64,000 bases of DNA from Amycolatopsis sp. FBCC-B4732 (GCF_023008405.1 NZ_CP095376.1:310001-374000), one strand, 5' to 3'; shown: positions 1 to 8,665, counted from the stretch's first letter. The notes: generated by a model from the letters alone, not told the origin. Program-made: numbers and translations.

Positions 1-233
1 TGACGGCGTCCAACGCCACTTCGCGCGCGTACGTCGCCTTCGAGCGGCTCGCCGTCTCGGTCGACGGCCGCAAGGGCGGTTTCGTCCTCCACCACACCGC
101 CGACGACAGCGGCCTGACGCTCAAGATCCTCGCCGGTTCGGGCTTCGGCGAGCTGGCCGGGATCTCCGGCACGGCGAACATCGAGCTGGACGCCGAGCAG
201 AACCACATGCTGGTCCTCAGCTACGCACTCTGA
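1..233 (+). CDS. DUF3224 family protein, 3' end only
   Basis: The reading frame is open from the window edge to a TGA at 231-233, giving about 76 C-terminal residues. The tail runs from GGFVLHHTADDSG through GSGFGELAGISG to HMLVLSYAL. This pattern (a GxFVL..H strand, then GSGxGELAGxxG, then a short hydrophobic end) is typical of DUF3224, a small beta-barrel family of unknown function. The start lies outside the window. A 20-bp hairpin follows six bases after the stop. The family assignment is from pattern recognition only. Confidence 0.7.
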   Translation, partial: TASNATSRAYVAFERLAVSVDGRKGGFVLHHTADDSGLTLKILAGSGFGELAGISGTANIELDAEQNHMLVLSYAL

Positions 234-238
234 GCGAG

Positions 239-289
239 CACGAAGGCCGTTTCGAGAGCCCCCGATTGACTCTCGAAACGGCCTTCGTG
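239..289. terminator. Perfect 20-bp stem-loop between convergent genes
   Basis: Positions 239-258 pair perfectly with 270-289 around an 11-base loop. The stem contains CGAAGGCCGTTTCGAGAG. It starts 5 bases after the stop of the DUF3224 gene and lies downstream of the protease on the other strand, so it can end transcription from both sides. There is no clear T tract, as is usual in GC-rich actinobacteria. A related hairpin containing AAGGCC is at 35770-35812. Confidence 0.75.
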
Positions 290-346
290 GTTCCCCGCTC
301 CCCGAAGCGGGTGGACGGACCGCCCCGACCACGGCCCGTCCGCGTC

Positions 347-1384
347 CTAGTTGTTCACGATCTGGTCGACGATCTTCTTGGCGTCGTTGATCGGGATGGC
401 GAAGCCGATCCCGACGCTGCCCGCCGAGCCGTTGGCCGAGGCGGACGGGCTGTAGAGCGCCGAGTTGATGCCGATGACGTTGCCCTGCGCGTCGACCAGC
501 GCGCCGCCGGAGTTGCCCTGGTTGATCGAGGCGTCGGTCTGGATCGCGGTGTAGCTGGGCGAGCTCTCGGCCTGGTTGGAGGTGCGGCTGAAGGGCGACT
601 GCTGTTGCTGCTGACCCTCGCCGATGTCCGACAAGTTCCGGTTAAGCGCGCTGACGATGCCGGTGGTGACGGTGTTCTGCAGCCCGCCCGGCGAGCCGAT
701 CGCGACCACCGACTGGCCGACGACCAGCTTGCTCGAGTCGCCCAAGGTCGCGGCCGTCAACCCGCTCGCGTTCTGGGCCTGGACCACCGCGATGTCCGCC
801 TTCGTGTCCGCGCCGACCACGCTGGCCTGGTACTTCTTGCCGTCGGACGTCGTGATCACGACGTTCCGGGCGCCGTCGACGACGTGCGCGTTCGTCAGGA
901 TCCGGCCGTCCGCGGTGAGGATGACGCCGGAACCGATGGCCTCGCCCTGGTCGGTGGTCACGTTGATCTGGACGACGCTCGGCGTCACCTTCGCCGCGAC
1001 ACCGCTGACGTCGCCGGACGTCGAGTTCGAAACCGGCTGCCCGCTCGCGGCCGGCGCGCTCACCGACGTCGTGGTGCCGTCCGCCGAGTTCGTGGTGAGC
1101 CCGACGATCGCGGCCCCGCCGACGCCGCCGACCAGCGCGGCGCCGAGGGCGGTCGCGCTGACGATCAGCGCCACGCGGCCTCCCCTGCGCGGCTTGGTCT
1201 TCAGCGCCGCGGGCGCCTGGCCCGGCTGCTGGAGCGGCGGCTGCGGGGTGAACAGAGGGTTCGGCGCGGCCTGGTGCTGATAGCCGTACTGCTGCTGCGC
1301 GTACGGCCCGTACTGCGGGGTGCTCTGGTGCGGCTGGTGCCCACCGGGTGAGGCGGGGCCGGGCCGACTCTCGTTCTCGGTCAT
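347..1384 (-). CDS. Membrane-anchored trypsin-like serine protease (HtrA/DegP type, no PDZ)
   Basis: This 345-residue S1C-family protease has a Gln/Pro-rich cytoplasmic N-terminus (about residues 1-60), one membrane helix (about 70-96) and an extracellular trypsin-like domain (about 125-345). The triad is visible as His167 (TNAHVV), Asp197 (KADIAVV) and Ser292 (NQGNSGGAL). The protein stops right after the protease domain, so the PDZ domain usual in HtrA, DegP and PepD is missing. A polyglutamine stretch lies between about 258 and 262. It probably acts in cell-envelope protein quality control. The gene is monocistronic and is preceded by an AT-richer intergenic region at 1385-1475. Confidence 0.9.
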   Translation of the reverse strand: MTENESRPGPASPGGHQPHQSTPQYGPYAQQQYGYQHQAAPNPLFTPQPPLQQPGQAPAALKTKPRRGGRVALIVSATALGAALVGGVGGAAIVGLTTNSADGTTTSVSAPAASGQPVSNSTSGDVSGVAAKVTPSVVQINVTTDQGEAIGSGVILTADGRILTNAHVVDGARNVVITTSDGKKYQASVVGADTKADIAVVQAQNASGLTAATLGDSSKLVVGQSVVAIGSPGGLQNTVTTGIVSALNRNLSDIGEGQQQQQSPFSRTSNQAESSPSYTAIQTDASINQGNSGGALVDAQGNVIGINSALYSPSASANGSAGSVGIGFAIPINDAKKIVDQIVNN

Positions 1385-1454
1385 GGCCCTAGGTTCGCGC
1401 CCGTGCTTGTGAACAGCCTGTGGAAATACCTCAGGCTTTGCTGAGAAGAATCAG

Positions 1455-1468
1455 CTGAGAAAACTCAG
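1455..1468. repeat. Short CTGAG/CTCAG inverted repeat
   Basis: CTGAG at 1455-1459 pairs with CTCAG at 1464-1468. Further CTGAGAA and TCTCAG copies flank it at 1441-1447 and 1474-1479. It lies just downstream of the amidohydrolase stop and upstream of the protease gene, so it could be a weak terminator or part of the protease promoter region. Its function is not known. Confidence 0.35.
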
Positions 1469-1475
1469 GCGGTTC

Positions 1476-2798
1476 TCAGTCGAAGAACGTCGGCACGTCC
1501 AGTGCTCCTCCCGCCGCTTCGAACTCGTCGTGCACCGCCTTCCGCAGTTCGGCGTCGCCCAGGTAGTCCGCCGCGGTCAGGGCCAGGCCCAGAGCGCCGT
1601 CGCGGACGCCAGCGTCGCCCGTCTCCGAACCGGCCGCGGCCGCGAACTCCTTGGTGTGCAAGGCGACCGTCGGGTCTGAGACCGCGAGCATCGGGTGCAG
1701 CGCGGGCATGCGGAACGACAGGTTTCCGAGGTCGGTGGATCCCGTGAGCGACTCCGGCACGATGCCCGGTGGCAGCGGCTTGCGGCCGGTGCCCAGCTGG
1801 TTGGCCGTCCAGCGGCCGGCGAGCGCGGTGTTGAACCGGATCGGGAGGTAGGCGGCCTGCGCGTCCCAGGTGAGCTCGACACCGCAGCCGGTCATCGCCG
1901 CCGCGCCCTCCGCGATCGACTTCATGCGCGCGGCGAGGTCGCGCAGGGTCTCGGGGTTCTGGGAGCGCAGGTAGAACAGCAGCGCGGCCCGCGCCGGGAT
2001 GACGTTCGGCCGGGCGCCGCCGTCGGTGAAGACGCCGTGGACGCGGTCGCTCTGCGGGAGTTGCTGCCGCAGCGCCGAAACGCCCTGGTAGGCGGCGACC
2101 GCGGCGTCGAGCGCGTTGCGGCCCATGAAGGGTTGCGCGGACGCGTGCGCGCCGACGCCGTGGAAGACCATCTCCAGCTGACGGCGGCCGAGGAACGGGT
2201 GCAGCGCGATGTCGTGGCTGAACGGGTGCAGCATGATCACCGCGTCGACGTCGTCGAACACGCCCGCGCGGGCCAGGATTTCCTTGCCGCCCCCGCCTTC
2301 CTCGGCGGGCGTGCCGATCAGGCTGACCCGGCCGCCGAGCCGCTCGGCGACGGTGGCGGCGCCGAGGAACCCGCCCGCGGCGGTCGTGCAGATGACGTTG
2401 TGGCCGCAGGCGTGGCCGAGCCCGGGCAGCGCGTCGTATTCGGCGAGCACGGCGATGTGCGGGCCGTCCCGCTCCGGCGTGCTGACGCGCAGCGCGGTTT
2501 CGAGCCCGCCGACGCCGATGGTGGCGTCGTGGCCGTGGCGCTTCAGGAGGTCGGCCAGCGCCTGCACCGAACGGCGCTCGGCGAACCCCTCCTCCGGGTG
2601 CGCGTGCAGATCTTGGCTCAACGCCACCAGATCGGGTGAACCGCGCTCGACCGCGGCCGTCACTTCGGCCCGCGTCGCCTCGTCCGCGCCGGTGTGCGGC
2701 GAGGACAGCGGTTCGGCGGCCGCGACGGCGTCGGCGGTCGCCTCGACCAGGGAACGCAGGTAGCTGTCGTCGGGCGGGACGGGTTCGGCGTGGGTCAT
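1476..2798 (-). CDS. M20 family metallo-amidohydrolase
   Basis: The 440-residue protein is a peptidase M20 / AbgB-type amidohydrolase expected to cleave amide bonds of N-acyl amino acids or similar substrates with a dinuclear metal centre. Visible motifs in order are LHAHPEEGF, GHACGHN (metal ligands), GTPAEEGGGGK (catalytic glutamate pair), MLHPFSHD and STDLGN. The central inserted dimerisation domain (HGVGAHASAQP) is present. Length and motif order fit the family. The substrate cannot be read from the sequence. It is probably cytoplasmic, as no signal peptide is seen. Its stop is close to a CTGAG/CTCAG inverted repeat at 1455-1468. Confidence 0.9.
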   Translation of the reverse strand: MTHAEPVPPDDSYLRSLVEATADAVAAAEPLSSPHTGADEATRAEVTAAVERGSPDLVALSQDLHAHPEEGFAERRSVQALADLLKRHGHDATIGVGGLETALRVSTPERDGPHIAVLAEYDALPGLGHACGHNVICTTAAGGFLGAATVAERLGGRVSLIGTPAEEGGGGKEILARAGVFDDVDAVIMLHPFSHDIALHPFLGRRQLEMVFHGVGAHASAQPFMGRNALDAAVAAYQGVSALRQQLPQSDRVHGVFTDGGARPNVIPARAALLFYLRSQNPETLRDLAARMKSIAEGAAAMTGCGVELTWDAQAAYLPIRFNTALAGRWTANQLGTGRKPLPPGIVPESLTGSTDLGNLSFRMPALHPMLAVSDPTVALHTKEFAAAAGSETGDAGVRDGALGLALTAADYLGDAELRKAVHDEFEAAGGALDVPTFFD

Positions 2799-2837
2799 GG
2801 GGCGATGCTAACCGCCGGGTCCGACAATCCGCGGCGC

Positions 2838-3596
2838 TCAGCCCAGCCGGCCCGCCACGATCTGCGTGACGCCCGCGTACCGTTCGGTGATCCCGGAGAA
2901 GCCGCGGGCGCGCAGGCTCGCCGCGATTTCGCCGCGGTCGAACATCTTCTGCCCGCTCACGATCCCGCCGGCCGAGTCGATCAGACGCGCGGGCTGCCAG
3001 CCGCGGCGGGCGCTGGTCAGCAGGACGATCCGGCCGCCGGGTTTCAGCACGCGCGCGAAGGAGTCCAGCGCGGCTTCCGGTTCGGCGAACATGTGGAGGG
3101 CGGCGAAGCAGCAGACACCGTCCACAGTGGACTCCTTCAGCGGGACCCGCACCGCGTCGGCGCGCAAGTAGGCCACGGTGCCGGGGTTGTCCTCGACGAC
3201 GGCTTTGGTGAGCATCGTGCGGGCGCCGTCGAGCCCGATCGCGAGCCCGCCCGGGGCGACGGCCGCGCCGAACGCGCGCGTGAAGCGGCCGGTGCCGCAG
3301 GCGACGTCGAGCGCCGTCTGCCCGGGTTCGAGGGCGAGGAGCTTCGTGGCGAGGCGGACCTCGCCGGCCATGCTCGGCCCGAACGGGCCTTTGAGCGCGC
3401 GGCCGAGGGTGGGGCGCCAGTACCGCTCGTAGACCTGCGGGAGCAGGGTCGTGCGCATCAGCCGCTGGGTGAGGCCGGTCGGGGGACCGGCCTGGTCCGC
3501 GGTGCCCAGCAGGTCGAGGTAGCCGCCGGTGGTCTGCGCCGGCGTCTCGAGCAGGGCGCTCAGCCGCTCGGGGGCGGTGGTTCGGCTGGTCGGCAT
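2838..3596 (-). CDS. Class I SAM-dependent methyltransferase
   Basis: The 252-residue protein has a Rossmann-type methyltransferase fold. Motif I is TALDVACGTGRFTRAFG at about residues 95-111, followed by the acidic second strand (AIGLDGA), DAVRVPL and a UbiE-like FARVLKPGG motif. The N-terminal ~80 residues resemble the leader seen in small-molecule methyltransferases of the UbiE/COQ5 type. The substrate is unknown. It is divergent from the glycosylase gene, and the shared intergenic region holds a perfect 14-bp palindrome (3642-3655). Confidence 0.85.
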   Translation of the reverse strand: MPTSRTTAPERLSALLETPAQTTGGYLDLLGTADQAGPPTGLTQRLMRTTLLPQVYERYWRPTLGRALKGPFGPSMAGEVRLATKLLALEPGQTALDVACGTGRFTRAFGAAVAPGGLAIGLDGARTMLTKAVVEDNPGTVAYLRADAVRVPLKESTVDGVCCFAALHMFAEPEAALDSFARVLKPGGRIVLLTSARRGWQPARLIDSAGGIVSGQKMFDRGEIAASLRARGFSGITERYAGVTQIVAGRLG

Positions 3597-3641
3597 GACC
3601 CCTCCTGTCGTTCGAATACCGGGAGTATGTCAAATCTCGGG

Positions 3642-3655
3642 CACTCGATCGAGTG
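3642..3655. promoter_or_regulatory. Palindromic operator candidate CACTCGATCGAGTG
   Basis: This perfect 14-bp palindrome lies between the divergent methyltransferase (start 3596) and glycosylase (start 3745) genes, 45 and 90 bases from their starts. TetR- and GntR-type repressors bind sites of this length. No regulator gene is adjacent, so the binding protein is unknown. Confidence 0.4.
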
Positions 3656-3744
3656 AACAATGCCGGGGCTCAGGCGTTCGAGCCCGGAATTGTCGGTGGT
3701 CCTTCCTAGCGTCGCAGGCGAGGTTCCCGATCCGAGGAGGACAG

Positions 3745-4647
3745 ATGACGACTTCGATGCTGGACAGCGAGATCACGGTGCATGGCGAGTTCGACCTCGC
3801 CGCGGCGGCCCGCTTCTTGACCGGGTTCGCCCCGGCCGGGCAGCCGGCGGCGGAGGCGGGCGCGCTCCGTGTGGCGTTCCCGCTCGAGGGGGTGTGGGCG
3901 CCGGTGGGAGCGGTGCTGCGCCAGAGATCGCCCGGCGAGGTGGCGGTGGAGGTCCACGGCCCGCCCGAGCACGCGGCGGCGGTCCTGGCCCAGGTGCGGC
4001 GGATGTGCTCGCTGGACGTCGACGGCACGGCGTTCGCGGAAGCCGGCGCCCGCGACCCCGTGGTTTCCCTGCTGCGAGAGTTGCACCCGGGCCTGCGCCC
4101 GGTGTTGTTCGCCTCGCCGTACGAGGCGGCGTGCTGGGCGGTGCTCAGCCACCGCGTCTGGATGACTCAGGCGGTCCGGCTGCGCCGCCGCCTGGAAGAA
4201 CGCCACGGCACGGAGGTCGACGTCGGCGGCTGCCGGCTGGCGTCGTTCCCACCCCCGGCGGTCCTGGCGAAGCTGGAGTTCATGCCGGGTCTGTCGGGCC
4301 AGAAGGTGCAGCGCCTGCGCGGCATCGCCGAGGCGGCGGCCGCCGGAGCACTGGACGCGGCGACGTTGCGCGCGATGCCCCCGGACGAAGCCCTGGACCA
4401 GCTGCGGCTGCTCCCCGGAATCGGCCGCTTCAGCGCGGAGCTGATCCTGATCCGCGGCGCGGGCCACCCGGACATCTTCCCCCGCGACGAGGGCCGCCTC
4501 CACGAGATCATGCGCGCCGCCTACCACCTGCCGGAGGCGGGCGTGCCGGAGCTGGCCGACATCGCGGAAGCGTGGGCCCCGTTCCGGAGCTGGGTGTCGT
4601 TCCTGTTCCGCGTCGAGGGCGAGGCCCGGTTGAGGGAGTCCCGATGA
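3745..4647 (+). CDS. DNA-3-methyladenine glycosylase II-like protein (AlkA/HhH-GPD)
   Basis: The start ATG at 3745 was chosen because GAGGAGG (3734-3740) is well placed; an upstream in-frame extension lacks this. The 300-residue product has an AlkA-like N-terminal beta region and a helix-hairpin-helix GPD domain. The hairpin is LRLLPGIGRFSAELIL, followed by IFPRDEGRL, whose Asp matches the catalytic aspartate of AlkA. It should excise alkylated bases as the first step of base-excision repair. No Ada/methyltransferase domain is fused. It is followed by a 630-bp gene-free stretch. Confidence 0.85.
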   Translation: MTTSMLDSEITVHGEFDLAAAARFLTGFAPAGQPAAEAGALRVAFPLEGVWAPVGAVLRQRSPGEVAVEVHGPPEHAAAVLAQVRRMCSLDVDGTAFAEAGARDPVVSLLRELHPGLRPVLFASPYEAACWAVLSHRVWMTQAVRLRRRLEERHGTEVDVGGCRLASFPPPAVLAKLEFMPGLSGQKVQRLRGIAEAAAAGALDAATLRAMPPDEALDQLRLLPGIGRFSAELILIRGAGHPDIFPRDEGRLHEIMRAAYHLPEAGVPELADIAEAWAPFRSWVSFLFRVEGEARLRESR

Positions 4648-4664
4648 CGTGATCCGCCGGGAGC

Positions 4665-5251
4665 AGGCCCGGGTGGTTCTCGGACGGGTCCGGGGCAGTG
4701 TGCGGTTCCGGCGGTGGTTCACCGCGTACTTACCGGAGCGCAGCCGGTGCCGGTGCGTGCCAGTCGCGGCGGCTGGCGCGCTGCGTGGCGTTTCCGGCCG
4801 AGCGGTTCCCGCGGCGTGCTGACCCCGCGCCGCGGCTGCCGCGGCCCGCGGTTCATCCCCAGGCCCGGGCGGTTCTCGCACGGGCCCAGGGCGGCGTGCG
4901 GTTCCGGCGGTGGCTCACTGCGCCCGTTCCTGAGCGCAGCCAGTGCCGGTGTGCCGGTGGCGGCTGGCGCACCAGCCCGCGCGCTGCGGGGCGTTTCCGG
5001 CTGAGCGGTTCCCGCGGCGTGTTGTTCCCGCGGTGCGGCTGCCGCGGCCCGCGGTTCGTCCCCAAGCCCGGGCTGCGTGCGGTTCCACCGGTGGCTCATC
5101 GCGCCCGTTCCGAGCGCAGCCAGTGCCGGCGCGAGCCGGTGGCGGCGGCCGGCGCGCCTGCTCGCGCGCTGCGGGGCGTTTCCGGCCGAGCGGTTCCCCC
5201 GGCGTGCTGTTCCCCGCGCCGCGTCCGCCGCGGCCCGCAGTTTGTCCGCAG
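4665..5251. repeat. Three degenerate tandem repeats of about 190-200 bp, no gene
   Basis: Three diverged direct copies run 4665-4860 (196 bp), 4861-5064 (204 bp) and 5065-5251 (187 bp). Each carries in order GCCCGGG, TGCGGTTCC..CGGTGG, GAGCGCAGCC, GGCGTTTCCGG, GAGCGGTTCCC and CCGCGGCCCGC. Internal anchors are 196 and 181 bases apart (tgcggttcc at 4701, 4897, 5078), which breaks any common reading frame. The long frames open here therefore look like GC-rich artefacts. The block lies between two convergent genes. It could be a structural RNA, a protein-binding array or a decayed element. Confidence 0.8.
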
Positions 5252-5280
5252 GTGCGAGCCCACCCTCACACGAAAGGAGC

Positions 5281-5772
5281 CTAAGCCTCACCGATCTTGA
5301 GCGCCCGTGCTCGCTCGCCGGAGTTCTGCGGGTGTATCCGCGTGGCCAGGCACTCCCGGTGGACGACGAGGGTGTGACTGCCCGGGCCGTTGTTGCTGCG
5401 TGAGTCGAGGACGAGCGCGTCGCCGCCGGGGCTCAGCGTGGTCCGTTCACCGCAGAAGTCGCACGGCCAGGTCAACGCCTCGAGGTCGGCGGCGCGGATG
5501 CTGAGGCGCACCGATACCGGCGGGTGCCACCGGCTGATCCGCTGGACCACCGCCTCGACCCGCGCACCGACGGGCGGGAAGAGGGCGAGCAGTTCCTCGT
5601 GGCTGCCCGTGCGCGAAGCGAACAGCTCGATCATGTCGATCGAGGCCGACAGGCCGTCGTCCCCGTGTCCCGCGATCTCGACGAGCACGCCCCACGGGTG
5701 GTGGCTGACGACCCTGGCCTCGACCCGCTGACCGGGCATCAGGGCGAAGCTCTTCGTCTCGAACCGGTCCAT
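5281..5772 (-). CDS. Hypothetical protein with S1/OB-like domain and CxxC/HxxC pair
   Basis: The 163-residue protein begins with an S1-like RNA-binding pattern (PGQRVEARVVSHHPWGVLVEI, about residues 13-33). It ends with Cys104-x2-Cys107 (CDFCGE) and His138-x2-Cys141 (HRECLA), which together could hold one zinc ion. S1 plus zinc suggests nucleic-acid binding, but I do not recognise a named family. It is probably cytoplasmic. The gene converges with the triplicated repeat block and the glycosylase, and is divergent from the M50 peptidase gene, with 121 bases between the two starts. Confidence 0.7.
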   Translation of the reverse strand: MDRFETKSFALMPGQRVEARVVSHHPWGVLVEIAGHGDDGLSASIDMIELFASRTGSHEELLALFPPVGARVEAVVQRISRWHPPVSVRLSIRAADLEALTWPCDFCGERTTLSPGGDALVLDSRSNNGPGSHTLVVHRECLATRIHPQNSGERARALKIGEA

Positions 5773-5893
5773 CGCTCGACGCCACCCATCATCGACGGAA
5801 AGGAGACCACCACGAACCCACTACCGGAGCCCGCGAAACCGCCATCGGCGGGGACTCACCGTAGCCAGATGTCGCCTGTGGTGAGGTGTCCGG

Positions 5894-6676
5894 GTGAGTT
5901 CGCCCGTTCCTCTCGCGCTCGGCAGCCCGGCCGGTGACGCCCTGTCAGCCCTCCGGACGGCCGCCGCCGACACCTCGTCGGCCGGCTCGCTGCTCGAGCA
6001 GGCCCAGACGCCCGCGGTGATCACCCTGGTGGCCGGCGGTGTGGCGCTGCTGGTCGTCCTCGTCGGCGGCTCGCCGTGGCGGCGGGCGCGCAACGTCGTG
6101 ACGATCGTGCACGAGGCCGGGCACGGCCTGGCCGCGGTGCTGGTCGGGCGGCGGCTGCAGGGCATCAAGCTGCACTCGGACACCTCGGGCGTCACCGTCT
6201 CGCGCGGCAAGCCCGAGGGGCCGGGCATGGCGTTCACCGCGATGGCCGGGTACCTGGCGCCGTCGGTGCTGGGGCTGCTGTTCGCCAGCCTGCTGGGCAA
6301 CGACCTGGTCGGCACGGTCCTCGTGCTGATCGCGCTGCTGCTGCTCGGGGTCCTGGTGATGGTGCGCAACGCCTACGGGGTGTTCACCGTCGTCGCCAGT
6401 GCCGCGGTGCTCGCACTGGTCGCGTTCGTCGCGCCGGTCGAGGTGCAGGCGCCGTTCAGCTACCTGGTGACCTGGTTCCTGCTGTTCGGCGGCGTGCGGC
6501 CGGTGATCGAGCTGCAGACGAAACGCCGTCGCGGCCAGGCGCGGGACTCCGACGCCGACCAGCTGGGCCGGCTCACCGCGGTGCCGCCGGTGCTGTGGGT
6601 GCTGGTCTTCGCCGTGGCGACGGTCAGCTGCCTGATCGCCGGCGGGTTGTGGCTCCTGGAGCCCCTGGCCACCTGA
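5894..6676 (+). CDS. M50-type integral membrane metallopeptidase
   Basis: The GTG start at 5894 gives 260 residues with about six membrane segments. The zinc-binding HEAGH motif is at residues 73-77 (VTIVHEAGHGLAAV), inside a membrane-proximal helix, as in the M50B branch of site-2-protease relatives. A later acidic stretch (DSDADQLGRLT) could supply the third metal ligand. It may cleave membrane proteins within the bilayer. No anti-sigma factor gene is adjacent to suggest a substrate. There is no PDZ domain. The next gene, proA, follows after 55 bases. Confidence 0.8.
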   Translation: MSSPVPLALGSPAGDALSALRTAAADTSSAGSLLEQAQTPAVITLVAGGVALLVVLVGGSPWRRARNVVTIVHEAGHGLAAVLVGRRLQGIKLHSDTSGVTVSRGKPEGPGMAFTAMAGYLAPSVLGLLFASLLGNDLVGTVLVLIALLLLGVLVMVRNAYGVFTVVASAAVLALVAFVAPVEVQAPFSYLVTWFLLFGGVRPVIELQTKRRRGQARDSDADQLGRLTAVPPVLWVLVFAVATVSCLIAGGLWLLEPLAT

Positions 6677-6731
6677 GCGAGCCCATGCGGCAAACTGGTC
6701 TCTCGCTGGTCCGCGCGGAGGGAGACGAACG

Positions 6732-7964
6732 ATGGACGAGGTCGCCAAGGCCGTGGAGGAGTGCGCACGGGCGGCGAAGCTGGCCGCGCCGTCGCTCGCC
6801 GCCGCTTCCGCCGAAGCCGTCGACGCCGCGCTGACCGGGATGGCCGAGCGGCTGCTCGCGCACCGCGAAGAGATCCTCGAGGCGAACCGGGCCGACGTCG
6901 AACGCGCGAAGGCCGAGGGGATGAGCGCCGGTCTGCTCGACCGGCTCACCATCACCCCCGAGCGCCTCACCGGCATGGCCGAGCAGCTGCGGCTGCTCGC
7001 CGGCGCGCCGCACCAGGAGCGCTCGGTCGAGCTGTCCACGCTGGACGGCGGGCTGCGGCTGGTCGAACGGCGGCGGCCGGTCGGCGTCATCGGCGCGAAC
7101 TACGAGGCGCGGCCGAACGTGACCGTCGACGTGGCGTCGCAGCTGGTGAAGTCGCGCAACGGCGGCGTGCTGCGCACCGGCTCGGCCGCGCTCGGCTCGG
7201 CGCAGCGGCTGCGCGAGGTCGTCATCGCGCCCGCGCTGACCGAGGCGGGGATCGACGCCGACTGCGTGCAGCTGGTGCCGCGGGTGGAGCGGGAGGCGGC
7301 GTCCGCGCTGGTCCGGCTGCCGAACCTGGTGCCGCTGGTGATCCTGCGCGGCAGCGGCGACAGCACCCGCGCCCTGGCCACCGAGGCGGCGATCCACGGC
7401 GTGGGCACGCTCGCCCATGCCGACGGCGGCGGCGTGCTTTACGTCGACCGCGGCGCGGACGTCACCAAGGCGCGTGACCTGGTCTACAACAGCCTCGACC
7501 GGCTCGGGGTGTGCAACCGGCTGAACCTGCTGCTGATCCACGAGGACATCCACGACGAGGTCTGGCCGGCGATCTCGGACGCGCTGGCCGAGCGGGGCGT
7601 CACGCCGTCGCTGGCCCCGCACGAGCACGCCATCGGCTACGAGTGGGCGCTGGACTCCGACCGGGAGGCGACCGTCACGGTGGCCAAGGTCGGCGCGCTC
7701 GCCGACGCCGTCGGGATCGCCAACGAGCAGACCTCGGGCCTCGCGGCGGGCATCGCCACCGAGGACGAGTCGGCCGCCGACGCGTTCTTCGACGGCTACA
7801 CCGGCACGGGCGTCTTCTGGAACGCGCCCACCCGGCTCCTCGACGGCTTCAAGCTGCTCGCGGTCCCGGAAACCGGCATCAACCTGGACAAGGTGCCCGG
7901 TCCCCGCGGCCCGGTGACGTACACGGACCTCTACGTCCGCCAGTACGCCGTCCTCCCGGCCTGA
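6732..7964 (+). CDS. proA: Glutamate-5-semialdehyde dehydrogenase (gamma-glutamyl phosphate reductase)
   Basis: The 410-residue protein belongs to the aldehyde dehydrogenase superfamily and has ProA hallmarks: VGVIGANYEARPNVTVD, GGVLRTGSAA, the catalytic Cys261 in LGVCNRLNLLLIH, and HEHAIGYEWAL near the C-terminus. It reduces gamma-glutamyl phosphate to glutamate semialdehyde with NADPH in proline synthesis, in the cytoplasm. A GGAGGG-like ribosome-binding site (6718-6723) precedes the ATG. The gamma-glutamyl kinase gene proB is not adjacent. A small gene begins two bases after the stop. Confidence 0.9.
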   Translation: MDEVAKAVEECARAAKLAAPSLAAASAEAVDAALTGMAERLLAHREEILEANRADVERAKAEGMSAGLLDRLTITPERLTGMAEQLRLLAGAPHQERSVELSTLDGGLRLVERRRPVGVIGANYEARPNVTVDVASQLVKSRNGGVLRTGSAALGSAQRLREVVIAPALTEAGIDADCVQLVPRVEREAASALVRLPNLVPLVILRGSGDSTRALATEAAIHGVGTLAHADGGGVLYVDRGADVTKARDLVYNSLDRLGVCNRLNLLLIHEDIHDEVWPAISDALAERGVTPSLAPHEHAIGYEWALDSDREATVTVAKVGALADAVGIANEQTSGLAAGIATEDESAADAFFDGYTGTGVFWNAPTRLLDGFKLLAVPETGINLDKVPGPRGPVTYTDLYVRQYAVLPA

Positions 7965-7966
7965 CG

Positions 7967-8362
7967 GTGCTTCTGCCGATCGACCCGCCGGACGTCCGGC
8001 GCGCGGACCTGATCCGCGTGGCGGGTGACCGTGAATGGGAACAGTGGACCAGCGTTCCCGGTCCCGTCCTCGAGTCGGTGACGGGTGCGGACGCGAAGGC
8101 GCTCGTCAGGCTCGTCTCCGAGCTCCCGGACGCCGGGATGATGCGGTGCTACCACCCGGTGTACGCGCTCAGGGTGCACGGTGCGGAAGGCGTCCTCTTC
8201 GAGATCGCCTTCTGCTTCCGCTGCCACAACGCGCTCGGCTTCGCGGGCGCCGCTCAGACCACGCTCGAAGGGTTCGACCCGGATTCACCGGCGGGGCAGG
8301 AGCTGCGCCGCCGGTTCCGGGCCGCGGACCCTAACGCGGCGGGACGTGAGCCAGCTTCCTGA
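7967..8362 (+). CDS. Conserved hypothetical protein with CxxC motif
   Basis: The GTG at 7967, two bases after the proA stop, opens a 131-residue frame and was chosen for this coupling. The protein has no signal peptide or membrane helix. Its most notable element is a hydrophobic strand running into a Cys pair (FEIAFCFRCHNALGF), which could bind metal or be redox active. I do not recognise the family. Co-transcription with proA is likely from the spacing, but a role in proline synthesis is not implied. Its 3' end overlaps the opposite-strand small gene by 32 bases. Confidence 0.6.
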   Translation: MLLPIDPPDVRRADLIRVAGDREWEQWTSVPGPVLESVTGADAKALVRLVSELPDAGMMRCYHPVYALRVHGAEGVLFEIAFCFRCHNALGFAGAAQTTLEGFDPDSPAGQELRRRFRAADPNAAGREPAS

Positions 8363-8579
8363 GCTCGTCGACCGTCTCGGTCACGTTGGTCAGGAGTTCC
8401 GTCCGAGCTTCCTGGTCGGCGGCGTGGCGGTAGATGGCGGTCGGGCCGTCGCTGATCGCGATCGCGGCGACCAGGCGGCCTTCGGGGTCGCGGGTGAGCC
8501 CGGTGGTCACCGACACCTCCCGGCCGACCGTGTCGACCGTGGTGAGCGTCCGTTCCTTGTACCAGCCTCGCGTGGTCAT
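8331..8579 (-). CDS. Small hypothetical protein, 82 residues
   Basis: The ATG at 8579 opens an 82-residue frame with a balanced, protein-like composition: MTTRGWYKERTLTTVDTV, then short beta-strand patterns, then an acidic helix LLTNVTETVDELRKLAHV. No cysteines, signal or membrane segment are present. No family is recognised. It converges with and overlaps the CxxC gene by 32 bases and is divergent from the RibD-like fusion, with 86 bases between their starts. Confidence 0.55.
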   Translation of the reverse strand: MTTRGWYKERTLTTVDTVGREVSVTTGLTRDPEGRLVAAIAISDGPTAIYRHAADQEARTELLTNVTETVDELRKLAHVPPR

Positions 8580-8665
8580 ACTTCGCAGCTCCGGGGGATG
8601 GGCTCGACGGGGGATACGTCGTAGGACGCCCGGATCCCCGAAGGCGTTACGGCATACTGGTCCGG

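Noticed and set aside
4719..5291. Repeat protein encoded by the three-copy block
   Set aside because: Internal anchors are 196 and 181 bp apart, so the copies fall in different frames; open frames occur on both strands only because stops are rare in this GC-rich DNA.
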